Part shown: positions 49,387 through 58,480 of the stretch, piece after piece
How the letters are laid out: every line of letters starts with the position of its first letter
How positions within the stretch are numbered: position 1 is the first letter of the stretch
Origin: Rhodoferax sp.
GTDB lineage: Bacteria; Pseudomonadota; Gammaproteobacteria; Burkholderiales; Burkholderiaceae_C
NCBI GenBank assembly: GCA_024236015.1
Contig: JACKLK010000005.1
Location: 1-64,000 of the forward strand
Reading direction: 5' to 3'
Length of the DNA stretch: 64,000 nt
Notes under the pieces: model-generated
What the model was told of the DNA's origin: nothing
The model's input: the letters and a program-made list of their open reading frames with translations, nothing else
The model's database searches: none
Made by a program: the position numbers and the translations under genes

Positions 49387-50232
49387 ATGCCGTACCACAA
49401 GAAACTGGCGCTTGTCGCCAGTACGGTTGCAGCGACAGCGATCGCCATTTTTTCCACATCCGCCGTCGCTGCCGACGACGACAGCAAGTTCGAGATGGTC
49501 GGCATCCGGCTCGGCATGACGCCCGAGCAGGTGGTGCCGGTGCTCAAGGCGCACGGGATCGGCGGGGACAGAATCTACGAGAGCCGGATGGCGTACAGCT
49601 ACAGCGACGGCATCAACCATGGACTCAAGACCGATGACTTCCTGGCCCGCATCACGGCCAGCAAGGTCGAGGTGCTCGGCAACAAGCGGCGTGATGATTC
49701 GTTCGAGTTGTTCTTCTCGCCGCCACCGGCCGGCGGCAAATTGGTGGGCGTGCAGCGCGTGATCTTCAACAACGTCGATCCGATCACCGGTGGCCAGTTC
49801 CGCCAGGCCCTGGTCGACAAGTACGGCTCGACGTCGGACGCCACGACGGGCATCCTCAACTGGAAGTTCGGCGGCGGCGACATGAACTGCCTGTCGACCA
49901 ATCCCAAGGGCGTCAATGTGTCGCTGCCATCGACCGACCTGCGGCAGAAGCGGGGCATCCTGGACATGGTGTACCGCAAGGCCGGCGGTGGAAAGTACCG
50001 GCTCGACCTGTTCCTGCACAGCCGGGTCAAGGACCTCGCCCAATGTGCCAGCATGCTGGAATACCGGTTGGGCACGAGCAAGGACAACCAGCCGGCAAGC
50101 CGCGTCGAGGCAACCATGATCGACGTGCAGTCCTGGGTCAAGGCCGAGCTGGCTGCCAACGAACGCGTCGACAAGCTGCGCAGCGAGGCCGTCGAGAAAC
50201 GTGTGGGCAAGGGCAACAAGCCCTCGCTCTGA
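49387..50232 (+). CDS. Exported protein of unknown function
   Basis: 281 residues starting ATG, with AAGGA-type ribosome site. Signal peptide MPYHKKLALVASTVAATAIAIFS, cleaved after SAVAA. The mature protein begins KFEMVGIRLGMTPEQVVPVLKAHG, a short repeat-like motif (GIRLGMTPEQV) seen in several periplasmic or SmpA/BamE-like domains. The rest (about 60-280) has no motif I recognise. It is monocistronic, with its own TTGACA promoter. Confidence 0.75.
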   Translation: MPYHKKLALVASTVAATAIAIFSTSAVAADDDSKFEMVGIRLGMTPEQVVPVLKAHGIGGDRIYESRMAYSYSDGINHGLKTDDFLARITASKVEVLGNKRRDDSFELFFSPPPAGGKLVGVQRVIFNNVDPITGGQFRQALVDKYGSTSDATTGILNWKFGGGDMNCLSTNPKGVNVSLPSTDLRQKRGILDMVYRKAGGGKYRLDLFLHSRVKDLAQCASMLEYRLGTSKDNQPASRVEATMIDVQSWVKAELAANERVDKLRSEAVEKRVGKGNKPSL

Positions 50233-50340
50233 CCGCGTCCCGCCGGGATCCACGGGGCCAGCACGCTGGCCGACTCGCGGGAGCACCGGGCATGGCGTGG
50301 TCGATGCTCGGACCGCGGGGCGCGAGAGGTCGCCTGCCGT

Positions 50341-51039
50341 TCAGCCGGGCTTGCGGGCCACGATGAACGGCCGGATATCCTTGCCGCGTGTTCCGTGGTA
50401 CTCGACACAGACAATCTCCAGGCCCTGACGGGCGATGGCGGCCTGCAGTTGCTTGGCATCGAAGCACAACACACGCGGTGCCTTGCCAATGGCGCGCATC
50501 AGTGGCACCGCAAGATACGGAATGAGCGGGTTCATCAGCGCGAGGCAGGGCGTCTTGGAGACCAGCAGGCCTCCCGGCCGCAAGGCCTGTATCGCCGCCT
50601 GCAGCGTATGGTCGAGATCGTCGACCAGGTGCAGCAGGTTGAAAGCCAGCACCATGTCGAACGACGCTTGACCGATCGACGGTGTGTCGGCGTCGGAGAC
50701 GGCGAAACGCAGCTGCGGCACCGGCTGGGCCGCCAGCTTCTCGCGCGCGATCGCGATCATGCCGGGCGATACGTCGGTCGCCAGCAACTGCCGGGTGAAC
50801 GGCGCCAGGCGCAGCGCGGTGCTGCCGGTGCCGCAGCCGATCTCCAGTACGTCCTGGCTGCCGGACAGCAGGGTTTGCACGCGTCGCAACGTGGCTTCGT
50901 AGCCGGCCAGGTCAGCGATCGGGTCGGCTGCATATTTGCGTGCGATGCGGTCCCAGAAGCGGGCCTTGCGCAGGGTCGCCGCAGGCATATCGGGTTGTGG
51001 CGCGGAATCGGCCGGCGAAAGGTGTGCGGGCGAGGGCAT
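50341..51039 (-). CDS. Class I SAM-dependent methyltransferase
   Basis: 232 residues from MPSPAHLSPADSAP. SAM-binding motif I is DVLEIGCGTGSTALRLAPF; then LLATDVSPGMIAIAREKL, DMVLAFNLLHLVDDLDHTLQ and RPGGLLVSKTPCLA. This belongs to the UbiE/type-11 methyltransferase group. The N-terminal block ARFWDRIARKYAADPIADLAGYEATL is common to small phospholipid or unknown-substrate methyltransferases. The substrate is not determined. Confidence 0.88.
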   Translation of the reverse strand: MPSPAHLSPADSAPQPDMPAATLRKARFWDRIARKYAADPIADLAGYEATLRRVQTLLSGSQDVLEIGCGTGSTALRLAPFTRQLLATDVSPGMIAIAREKLAAQPVPQLRFAVSDADTPSIGQASFDMVLAFNLLHLVDDLDHTLQAAIQALRPGGLLVSKTPCLALMNPLIPYLAVPLMRAIGKAPRVLCFDAKQLQAAIARQGLEIVCVEYHGTRGKDIRPFIVARKPG

Positions 51040-51371
51040 GTCAGGGCAACGGCTTCGAATGGTGGGATGCAAGCATGTTATCCATGCGCAGAGTCGCAGG
51101 CAATCGCGGCAACCTGTGGTGAACATATGCCCGTGCGCATCGACACGCTCGACGGGAACCCGCTGAGGGCGTTTCCGGCAGCCGCCGAAGCCGGCTCATG
51201 GTCGGCGGCCGTCCGCAAGCCGCAACAGTCCGCCGGTGCGTTTCCCGATCGGGCGGGTCACCCTCCGTGCATCGCGCACGGCGCGGCGCATCCGGGTGGT
51301 GTTCGCCGCGCTGGTGAAGGGATTGGCACCAGGCGCGCGGCAAGCCCGCACGCCGACCCCGCCGCCGAGAC
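51040..51371. other. Intergenic stretch, possible LysR relic
   Basis: 332 bases without an intact gene. From the ATG at 51127 the plus strand reads MPVRIDTLDGNPLRAFPAAA and EAGSWSAAVRKPQQ, like the start of a LysR regulator (LRAFvaVaEaGSFsaAAr). After about 51235 another plus frame reads RIRVVFAALVKGLAPGA, like a LysR C-terminal helix. This suggests an internally deleted, decayed regulator of the adjacent catabolic operon. Evidence is weak. Confidence 0.35.
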
Positions 51372-52445
51372 TTACGCGGCCAGTTCGCTGGCCGGCTTGC
51401 GCAGGAAACCCTGGTGGCCGCCGTTGCGGTTGGGCGAGAAACCGTTGGCCTGCAGCGTCTCTTCCGTCGTCTCGTAGAAGACGCCGATCTTCATGATCTC
51501 GCGCGCCTGCTGGGCGGTGGCGATGGGCCGGCCGAACTCGCCGGAGATGCGCACCAGTTGCTTGATCTGTTCGACGCTGCTCATCTTGCCGGTGCGGGTC
51601 TGGTTCCACAACACGTCCTCGATGCCGCAACGCACATGCAGGCCCAGCGCGATGCCGATCATGTTCACCGGCAGCACATTGAGCACCGAACTCTCCACCG
51701 TGATCACCGCACCGTCGGGCGCGGCGCGCAGGAAGTTGGCCAGGTTGTAGATGTTGGCCTGGTCCATGCCGCCGCTGATCGCCACCCAGTTCATCACCAG
51801 CGGCCCCTTGTAGTGGCCGCGCCGGATCATGCGCTCGATGGTCTCGAAGCTGTTGATGTTGTAGCACTGGAATTCGCTCTGGATGCCGGCGGCGGTCAGG
51901 CGCCGGATGTGCTCCTCGACCCAGCTGGGGTTGGCGGGCACGATCATGTCCTTGTAGGTCGCATGCAGGTCCGGGAAGCCGCGCGAGACGCCCCTGAAGT
52001 CGTCCAGGCCGGCGTGCTCCGTGACATTCATCTGCACCGTGTTGACGGTCACCGTGACCTGGTCGGGCTTGGGGTCGAGTTCGGCCAGCATGTGGCGCGT
52101 GTCGTCGCTCAGCCACTTGGCCTTTGCGCCGTCGGACTCGGGCGCGAAACTGATGGAGCCGCCGACCTGGATGATCATCTCGGGCACGCGCGCGCGCACG
52201 CCGGCGATCAGCTCGTTGAACTTGGACAGGCGCTTGCTGCCCCGGCCATCGGCTTCGCGTACATGCAGGTGCAGCACGGTGGCGCCGGCCTCGTAGCAGT
52301 CCACCGCCTTCTGGATCTGGTCCTCCATCGTGACCGGAATGTCTTCCGGGAAGTCCGAGGGAATCCAGCCCGGCGCATAGGGCGCGGCGGTGATGATCAG
52401 CGGCTGCTGGTTTTCGGGGTAGAGGTGACCGTCGAGGAAGTGCAT
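51372..52445 (-). CDS. BKACE-family beta-keto acid cleavage enzyme
   Basis: 357 residues. BKACE (DUF849, 3-keto-5-aminohexanoate cleavage) fold: a TIM barrel with the zinc motif ATVLHLHVREADG (the paired His), GGSISFAPES, TVTVNTVQMNVTEHAG, VMNWVAISGGMDQ and RCGIEDVLWNQTRTG. The family cleaves beta-keto acids with acetyl-CoA, producing acetoacetate and a CoA ester. Last gene of the leftward operon with TauD-like and Bug genes, probably the terminal cleavage step. Confidence 0.9.
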   Translation of the reverse strand: MHFLDGHLYPENQQPLIITAAPYAPGWIPSDFPEDIPVTMEDQIQKAVDCYEAGATVLHLHVREADGRGSKRLSKFNELIAGVRARVPEMIIQVGGSISFAPESDGAKAKWLSDDTRHMLAELDPKPDQVTVTVNTVQMNVTEHAGLDDFRGVSRGFPDLHATYKDMIVPANPSWVEEHIRRLTAAGIQSEFQCYNINSFETIERMIRRGHYKGPLVMNWVAISGGMDQANIYNLANFLRAAPDGAVITVESSVLNVLPVNMIGIALGLHVRCGIEDVLWNQTRTGKMSSVEQIKQLVRISGEFGRPIATAQQAREIMKIGVFYETTEETLQANGFSPNRNGGHQGFLRKPASELAA

Positions 52446-52511
52446 GGCAATGGGCTCCGAGTGAAAGTGGGAAGGGAAAAGACGGGTCGGGTTGCGAGGA
52501 CCGGGCCGTGT

Positions 52512-53354
52512 CTAGAACGGCACGTCGCCGACGATGCCGGCGCGTTCCATCTTGCGCGGCGCGGGCCAGTAGTCGTTCACGGCATAGTGCTGCGTGCTGC
52601 GGTTGTCCCAGACCGCGACATCGCCCGGCTGCCAGGACCAGCGCACCTGGTATTCGGGAATCGTCGCGCGGCTGAGCAGGTAGTTCAGCAGCATCGACGC
52701 ACCCGGGGTCTTGTCGATGCCGTGGCGGATGTTCTCCGGCGTGTTGTGGTTGACGAAATGGGTCGTGAAGCTGCCGACGAACAAGACCTTCTCGCCGGTT
52801 TCCGGATGCGTGCGCACCACCGGGTGCTCGGCCGGCGGGTTCTCCCGATCGAGCTTTCTGCGGGCTTCGTCCGGCATGGTGGCGCCGAACGACGGCTCGA
52901 TGCTGGACTTGGCGCGCAGTTTCAGGATCTTGCGCTGGATGTCCTCGGGCAGCTCTTCATAGGCCTGCACCATGTTGACCCAGATCGTGTCGCCGCCGAT
53001 CTCCGGGCATTCGATGCAGCGCAACACGGCGCCCATGGGTGGTTTCGGTCGCCACAGCCCGTCGCAGTGGAAGGTGTTCTCGTGGCTGTGCCGGTTGTCG
53101 CTGCGGTAGATCAGCACCAGGCCCGGATGATCGGGGTCGCTGCCGGCCACGGGATGGTCCTCGAGCGGGCCGAAGGCCTGCGCGAAGGCCACGTGTTCGG
53201 CCCGCGTGATGTCCTGGCCGCGGAAGAACAGTACCTTGTGCTTGAGCAGCGCGGCCTTGACCTGCGCGAACTGTCCGGCGTCGCGTGCTGCCTCTCCAAG
53301 GTGAACGCCGGTGACCTGCGCGCCGATGGCGGGTGTGATGGGCCGGATCTTCAT
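52512..53354 (-). CDS. TauD/TfdA-family Fe(II)/2-oxoglutarate dioxygenase
   Basis: 280 residues. Iron ligands are in FHCDGLW (HxD) and QHYAVNDYW (distal His), and the 2-oxoglutarate arginine lies in the final APRKMERAG block. IGAQVTGVHLGE and KHKVLFFRGQDIT are the usual N-terminal motifs of taurine, 2,4-D and related dioxygenases. It hydroxylates an imported sulfonate, ether or acid so that it can be cleaved. It is the middle gene of the operon, 34 bases after the Bug gene. Confidence 0.92.
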   Translation of the reverse strand: MKIRPITPAIGAQVTGVHLGEAARDAGQFAQVKAALLKHKVLFFRGQDITRAEHVAFAQAFGPLEDHPVAGSDPDHPGLVLIYRSDNRHSHENTFHCDGLWRPKPPMGAVLRCIECPEIGGDTIWVNMVQAYEELPEDIQRKILKLRAKSSIEPSFGATMPDEARRKLDRENPPAEHPVVRTHPETGEKVLFVGSFTTHFVNHNTPENIRHGIDKTPGASMLLNYLLSRATIPEYQVRWSWQPGDVAVWDNRSTQHYAVNDYWPAPRKMERAGIVGDVPF

Positions 53355-53388
53355 GCTGGCGTCTCCGTTGGCGTCGTGTGATACCTGC

Positions 53389-54357
53389 TCAGTTGGCCTG
53401 GATGTTGAACTTCTTGACGATGGCGGCATTGCGCTGGTACAGCAACTTGCTTTCGGCCAGCATGGCGGCCGAGTCGATGCTCACGTCCGGCTCCAGGCCC
53501 GCATCGGTCAGCTTCTGCTGCACCGCCGGTGCTTCGGCGGCCTTCTTGATCGCCTGCTGCAGCCGGGCCAGCACGTCGGCCGGCAGCTTGCTCGAGCCGT
53601 AGAAGGTGACCTGCCCGTTGTACTGGATCTCCGGGTAACCCAGCTCGGTCATGGTCGGCACGTCCGGCAGGTAACTCGAACGCTTCTTGCCGGCAACGGC
53701 ATACGCACGCAGCCGCTCGCCCTTGATCAGCGGCAGCGAGGTTGCCAGGCCGTCGAACATGAGGTCGACCTGCCCGCCGATCACGTCCTGCAAGGCCGGC
53801 GGCGAACCGGCGTAACCGATGTGCTGCATGTCCAGCCCGGCTTTGTCGCTGAGGATGAAACCCGAATATTGCGACACCGTTCCACGGCCGTAGCTGGCAA
53901 AGTTGGCCTTGCCCTTGCGCGTCTTGAGATGGGACACGAGGCCCGCGAAGTCCTGGGTCGGATAGTTGGTGGCGGTCACCAGCACATAACTCGTCGAGGC
54001 CACGCGTGCGATCGAGACGATGTCGCCCAGCGGGTCGTAGGGCACCTTCATCAGTTGCGGCGCCTCGACCAGCAGGTTGATCGCGCCCATCAGGATGGTG
54101 TTGCCGTCGGGCGGTGCCTGCAGCATGGCGCGCATGCCGATCGAGCCGACCGCGCCGGCGCGGTTCTCGACGATCACGGTGCGTCCGGTGTCCAGCGACA
54201 TCTGGTGCCCGACAAGACGGCCCACGATGTCCATGGTTCCGCCGGGGGGTGCCGGCACGATGATCTTCAACGGGGGTTCGCCGGCCGCCCAGACGTTCAG
54301 GGCCAACGACCATCCCACTGCCACCATGGCAGAGCGCGCGAATTGCAGTAGTTTCAT
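53389..54357 (-). CDS. Bug-family tripartite tricarboxylate transporter substrate-binding protein
   Basis: 322 residues with a signal peptide (MKLLQFARSAMVAVGWSLALNVWAAG). TctC/Bug motifs: KIIVPAPPGGTMDIVGRLV, IVENRAGAVGSIGMRAM, GNTILMGAINLLVEAP, YAGSPPALQDVIGGQVDLMFD and DVPTMTELGYPE. It is an extracytoplasmic receptor for carboxylates or aromatic acids. The membrane subunits are not in the window, which is usual for the large Bug paralogue sets of Burkholderiales. First gene of the Bug-TauD-BKACE operon. Confidence 0.93.
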   Translation of the reverse strand: MKLLQFARSAMVAVGWSLALNVWAAGEPPLKIIVPAPPGGTMDIVGRLVGHQMSLDTGRTVIVENRAGAVGSIGMRAMLQAPPDGNTILMGAINLLVEAPQLMKVPYDPLGDIVSIARVASTSYVLVTATNYPTQDFAGLVSHLKTRKGKANFASYGRGTVSQYSGFILSDKAGLDMQHIGYAGSPPALQDVIGGQVDLMFDGLATSLPLIKGERLRAYAVAGKKRSSYLPDVPTMTELGYPEIQYNGQVTFYGSSKLPADVLARLQQAIKKAAEAPAVQQKLTDAGLEPDVSIDSAAMLAESKLLYQRNAAIVKKFNIQAN

Positions 54358-54544
54358 TGCTGTCTCCAGGTCATGTTCGGATGCGTGCCGGCGGGATGCG
54401 CCGACGGGTTCAGTATCCGGGGGGAGGGCGATCGGCGATTGCTGATCTGGGACAGGCATTTGTCATTTTGGGCAATTCCGGCCAGGGCGCGTACCGGGCC
54501 GGCCGCACGCCGGGCACGGTGCCGGCTGCAGGCGATTGACCATA

Positions 54545-55651
54545 ATGGGACATTCCCAGCGCCCCATGAGACATCTTGCCCGTTTGATTCGCAGTGCCAG
54601 CCTGAGCGGCTACGTCGAGCTGGTGCAGTCGCTGGGCCGGGACCCCCATGCATTCCTGCGGGCCGTGGGCCTGCGGGCCCGGTTCCTGGAAGACGCCGAG
54701 ACCCTGATCCCGCGCGACGCGGTGCGCGAACTGCTGGAGATCACCGCGCGCGCGACCCGAACGGACGACCTGGCATTGCGCCTGGCCGCCCGGCGCAGGC
54801 TCTCCAACCTCGGCCCCATCAGCCTGGTGCTGCGGGAGGAGGCCACGCCGCGCGATGCGCTCGACACCCTGTGCCGCTACCTGCGGCTGGTGAACCCGTC
54901 GATGACGATGGGGGTCGAAGACGTCGACAGCCTGGTGATCATTCGCGAGGACCTGTTGCCCACCCCGGGCGTGCCGATGCGCCAATCGGTGGAGCTCGCG
55001 GTCGCCACCGTGTTCTGCATGCTGCGCGAATTGATCGGCCCGCATTGGCGGCCGATGGATGTCTGTTTCACCCATCGCCCGCCGGCGGACATCGCCGCGC
55101 ATCGGGCCTTCTTCGGCCGTCGCGTCAATTTCAACCAGGAATTCAATGGCCTGGTCTGCATGGCCGCCGATCTGGCCCAGGCGCGCGAACCCGGGGACCC
55201 GGCGGTGGCGGGTTTCGCGCGCAAGTACCTGCAGGCGGCGATGCGCGATCGTGGCGAAAGTGTGCAGGAAGCCTGTCGCCAGCTGATGCTGGTGCTGCTG
55301 CCCGGCGGTACCTGCTCCGCGCAGGAGATCGCACGCCACATGCGGGTCGATCGCCGTACCTTGCACCGACGGCTCGAGGCGGAGGGACTGAGCTTCAGCG
55401 TGCTGCTCGACCGGGTGCGTGTGAATCTGGTCGAGAGCCATTTGCGCGACGGCGACCTGCCGTTGAGCGAAGTGGCGGAGTTGCTGGGCTTCGCCCGGCT
55501 CAGCAGTTTCAGCCACTGGTTCCAGCACCGTTTCGGATGCAGTGCGTCGCAGTGGAGCAGGCGTCCGGCCGACGTCGGCGCCGGGCAGGGCATGGCCCGA
55601 CCGGGGCGCAGCGGGGCACGGGCGCCGGCCGGGCGACGTCCCGTCCGCTGA
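54545..55651 (+). CDS. AraC-family transcriptional regulator (arabinose-binding-domain type)
   Basis: 368 residues from the ATG giving MGHSQRPM (an in-frame TTG is three codons upstream). The N-terminal Arabinose_bd domain runs about 30-210 (LVQSLGRDPHAFLRAVGLRARFLED, VDVCFTHRPPADIAAHRAFFGRRVNFNQEFNGLV-like). The C-terminal AraC double HTH contains SAQEIARHMRVDRRTLHRRLEAEGLSFSVLLDRVR and PLSEVAELLGFARLSSFSHWFQHRFGCSASQW. It is divergent from the Bug-TauD-BKACE operon, its probable target. A low-complexity Arg/Gly tail closes it. Confidence 0.92.
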   Translation: MGHSQRPMRHLARLIRSASLSGYVELVQSLGRDPHAFLRAVGLRARFLEDAETLIPRDAVRELLEITARATRTDDLALRLAARRRLSNLGPISLVLREEATPRDALDTLCRYLRLVNPSMTMGVEDVDSLVIIREDLLPTPGVPMRQSVELAVATVFCMLRELIGPHWRPMDVCFTHRPPADIAAHRAFFGRRVNFNQEFNGLVCMAADLAQAREPGDPAVAGFARKYLQAAMRDRGESVQEACRQLMLVLLPGGTCSAQEIARHMRVDRRTLHRRLEAEGLSFSVLLDRVRVNLVESHLRDGDLPLSEVAELLGFARLSSFSHWFQHRFGCSASQWSRRPADVGAGQGMARPGRSGARAPAGRRPVR

Positions 55652-55668
55652 GCCGCGCGGCCGTTGCC

Positions 55669-56898
55669 ATGTCCGCGGTCGATCCCCCGCCCATGCTGCG
55701 CGACCCGCAGTTGCGCCGCCTGTGGGCGGTCGGCATGCTGATGTCGCTGATTCGCTGGCTCGAGATCCTGGCCTTCGCGGTGTTCACCTACGAGCACACC
55801 CGGTCTGCGTTGTGGGTGGCCAACTTGATGATGCTGCGGCTGCTGCCGTTGTCGCTGTTCGGCCTGGCACTCGGTGCGCTGGCGGCGCGCCGCTCGCGCC
55901 GGACCGTGCTGATCGTGACCCATGCCATGTTGCTGGGCGCCAGTTGCCTGCTGCTGATCCTGTCCGTGTCCGGTGTGCTGGTGGTCTGGCACCTGGCGCT
56001 GGCCAGTTTCATCAATGGCGTCGTCTGGGCCGGCGACATGCCGATGCGACGCAGCCTGATGGGCGACATCGCCGGGCACACGCGGCTGGTGAGGGCCATG
56101 TCGCTCGATGCCGTGGCCTCCAACGCATGCCGGTTGATCGGGCCGGGTCTCGGCGGCCTGCTGCTGGCGCGCGGCGGGCTGACCGCCGTGCTCGCGGTCA
56201 CGACGCTGTTCTACCTGCCGGTGCTGGTGGCGCTGACCGGACTGTCGCGACAGCCGGTGGCGGCCGACCTTGCCAGGCCCAGCTTGCGCGGCTTGCTGGT
56301 GCGCGGCTTGCAGGCCGTGCGCGCATCGCCCGCATTGCGGGCGGTGATGTGGATCACGATCGTGTTCAACCTGTTTGGCTGGCCGGTGCTGAGCATGGTG
56401 CCGGTGATCGGCCAGGTCCGGTTGCACCTCGATGCGCCGGGCGTCGGCCTGCTGGCCAGCGTCGACGGCGTCGGCTCCCTGCTCGGCGCGCTGGTGCTCA
56501 CGTCGATCGCGGGCCGGCTGCGCCAGGGCCCGCTGTATCTGGGCGCGGTCCTGCTCTTCCTCGCGCTGCAGATCGTGTTCGGCTGGAGCGCAGACCTGTG
56601 GCTGACCGTGGCCGTCCTGCTGGTGATCGGCCTTGCCCAGGCCGGTTTTGCCGTCATGCAGGCGACCCTGGTCTACGTCGCCGCGCCCGCGGACCGGCGG
56701 CCCGAGGCGCTGGGCTTGATCACCATGTGCATCGGCGTGGCGCCGCTGGGTTTTCTGCTGACGGGATGGCTGGCGGAGCACCTGGGCGCTTCGACCGCGG
56801 CCATGGTCACCGGTGCCTGCGGCCTGGTGGCCGTGGGCCTGACCTGGCCGTTGTGCCGCGGCTGCTTTCCTGCGACGACCGATACCGCCAGGCCCTGA
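55669..56898 (+). CDS. MFS transporter (MFS_3/EntS-like)
   Basis: 409 residues starting MSAVDPPPMLRDPQLRRLW. Twelve predicted membrane helices with the MFS loop pattern (GALAARRSRRTVLI, GDMPMRRSLMGDIA). The short N-terminus and LRRLWAVGMLMSLIRWLEILAFAVFTYEHT match the MFS_3 (enterobactin exporter-like) group. It follows the AraC gene by 17 bases and is probably cotranscribed; exporter of a metabolite or efflux of a toxic intermediate. Confidence 0.88.
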   Translation: MSAVDPPPMLRDPQLRRLWAVGMLMSLIRWLEILAFAVFTYEHTRSALWVANLMMLRLLPLSLFGLALGALAARRSRRTVLIVTHAMLLGASCLLLILSVSGVLVVWHLALASFINGVVWAGDMPMRRSLMGDIAGHTRLVRAMSLDAVASNACRLIGPGLGGLLLARGGLTAVLAVTTLFYLPVLVALTGLSRQPVAADLARPSLRGLLVRGLQAVRASPALRAVMWITIVFNLFGWPVLSMVPVIGQVRLHLDAPGVGLLASVDGVGSLLGALVLTSIAGRLRQGPLYLGAVLLFLALQIVFGWSADLWLTVAVLLVIGLAQAGFAVMQATLVYVAAPADRRPEALGLITMCIGVAPLGFLLTGWLAEHLGASTAAMVTGACGLVAVGLTWPLCRGCFPATTDTARP

Positions 56899-56934
56899 CC
56901 TGCGCCGGCCATCGCGGGCGCGGCGCGCACGGGC

Positions 56935-58359
56935 TCAATACGGCATCACCACCAGCCGCGTCTGCGTGAACTCCAGCATGCCGTGCTTGCCGTCGTCGCC
57001 GCCCAGGCCGGAGCGTTTCCATCCCGCGTGGTAACCCTGGTAGGGGTCGGCCGGCGTGCGGTTGATGTACAACTCGCCGGCTTCGATCTCGTTGCCGGCC
57101 TGCATCACCTCGCGGTAGTCGTTGCTGTACAGCACCGAGGCCAGGCCGTACTGGTGGTCGCTGGCCATGGCCAGCGCGTCGTCGAAATCGTCGTACGGCA
57201 ATACGCACAGCACCGGCCCGAAGGTCTCCTGCTGCACCACCTCGGCGTCCTGGCGCAGGCCGGACAGCAGCGTGGGCGGGTAGAAGAATCCCTTGCCGTC
57301 GGGTAGGGTGCCGCCGCATTCGAGCGTGGCTCCGTCGGCGACGGCGCGTTGCACCATGTCGTGAAGGGCCTGGCGCGCGGCGGCGCTGACCTGCGGGCCC
57401 ATGCGGCCGGGCTCCATCGCACGGTCCCCGAAGCTGCGGGCCTGCATCGCGGTGCGCAGGCGCGCCAGCACCTCGTCGTGCAGGGCGCGTTGCACGTAGA
57501 CCCGTTCGACCGCGGTGCACAGCTGGCCACAGTGTGTGGTCTTGGATGCCACGATCGCCGCGACCGCCGAGTCCAGGTCGGCGCTGGGCGTGATGATGGC
57601 CGGCGTCTTGCCGCCCATCTCCAGCGACACGCGCGCGATGTTGACCTTGGAGAACTCCAGCATGCGCCGGCCGGCGGCAACGCTGCCGGTCAACGTGATC
57701 ATCGCCACCTTGGCGTGGGTGCACATCTGCTCCGCCGCGTCATGGTCCATCGCCATGATGTTGACCACGCCCTCGGGCAGGCCGGCGTCGAGCACCGCCT
57801 GCGCGATCTCGAACGCGCTGCACGGCGTGTTGTTGCTCGGGCGTACGACGACGGTGTTGCCGGTGATCAGCGCCGGTGCGATCTTGCGCAGCAAGGTGTA
57901 GACCGGGTAGTTGAACGGGATCATGCAGGCCACGACGCCGAGCGGCTCGCGGTGCAGCACCAGGTTCTCCGACGGGCTGTCGCTGGGGATGACCTCGCCC
58001 TCGATACGCCGCGCCCATTCCGCGTGGTAACGCGTGATGTCGGCGGCATAGACGGCTTCGTTGCTCGCGTCCTCCAGGCTCTTGCCCGACTCCAGTGCCA
58101 GCGCCGCGCCGATCGCGTCCTTGCGCGCGACCAGGGCGTCGGCGAGACGGCGCATGTGCTCGGCGCGCGCGATCGCCGGTGTCTTGCGCCAGGCGCGCTG
58201 CGCCCGCGCGGCCATGTCGCAGGCATGCACGACCTGCGCCGCGCTGGCCAGGTGGACCTGGCCGGCCGGCGCTTCCGTTGCGGGATTGGTGACGGTGAAC
58301 GTGGCGCCGGTGTCGGACGCCACCCACTGGTTGGCGATCAGGTTCTGGTAGGTCTTCAT
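56935..58359 (-). CDS. Aldehyde dehydrogenase (AldA/lactaldehyde type)
   Basis: 474 residues with GGAG ribosome site. Motifs: MIPFNYPVYTLLRKIAPALITGN, TLTGSVAAGRRM, general base in VSLEMGGKTPAII, catalytic Cys in HCGQLCTAVERVYV, and QETFGPVLCVLPYDDFDDALA. The length and the YHAGWKRSGLGGDDGKHGMLEFTQ end are those of lactaldehyde or glycolaldehyde dehydrogenase. Last gene of the leftward MFS-GMC-enolase operon, so it probably oxidises an aldehyde made by the GMC enzyme or by an aldolase elsewhere. Confidence 0.92.
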   Translation of the reverse strand: MKTYQNLIANQWVASDTGATFTVTNPATEAPAGQVHLASAAQVVHACDMAARAQRAWRKTPAIARAEHMRRLADALVARKDAIGAALALESGKSLEDASNEAVYAADITRYHAEWARRIEGEVIPSDSPSENLVLHREPLGVVACMIPFNYPVYTLLRKIAPALITGNTVVVRPSNNTPCSAFEIAQAVLDAGLPEGVVNIMAMDHDAAEQMCTHAKVAMITLTGSVAAGRRMLEFSKVNIARVSLEMGGKTPAIITPSADLDSAVAAIVASKTTHCGQLCTAVERVYVQRALHDEVLARLRTAMQARSFGDRAMEPGRMGPQVSAAARQALHDMVQRAVADGATLECGGTLPDGKGFFYPPTLLSGLRQDAEVVQQETFGPVLCVLPYDDFDDALAMASDHQYGLASVLYSNDYREVMQAGNEIEAGELYINRTPADPYQGYHAGWKRSGLGGDDGKHGMLEFTQTRLVVMPY

Positions 58360-58480
58360 GGTTTCTTCTCCGGTGGGGGCGGGACGGCAGGCGGGTGCTC
58401 GACGGCCGACAGGGCGATGGCGATGGCGGGCCGAACCGGCGCCACGGGGTTTGCCGGTCGGGCGAGGTCCGTGCCGCGGT

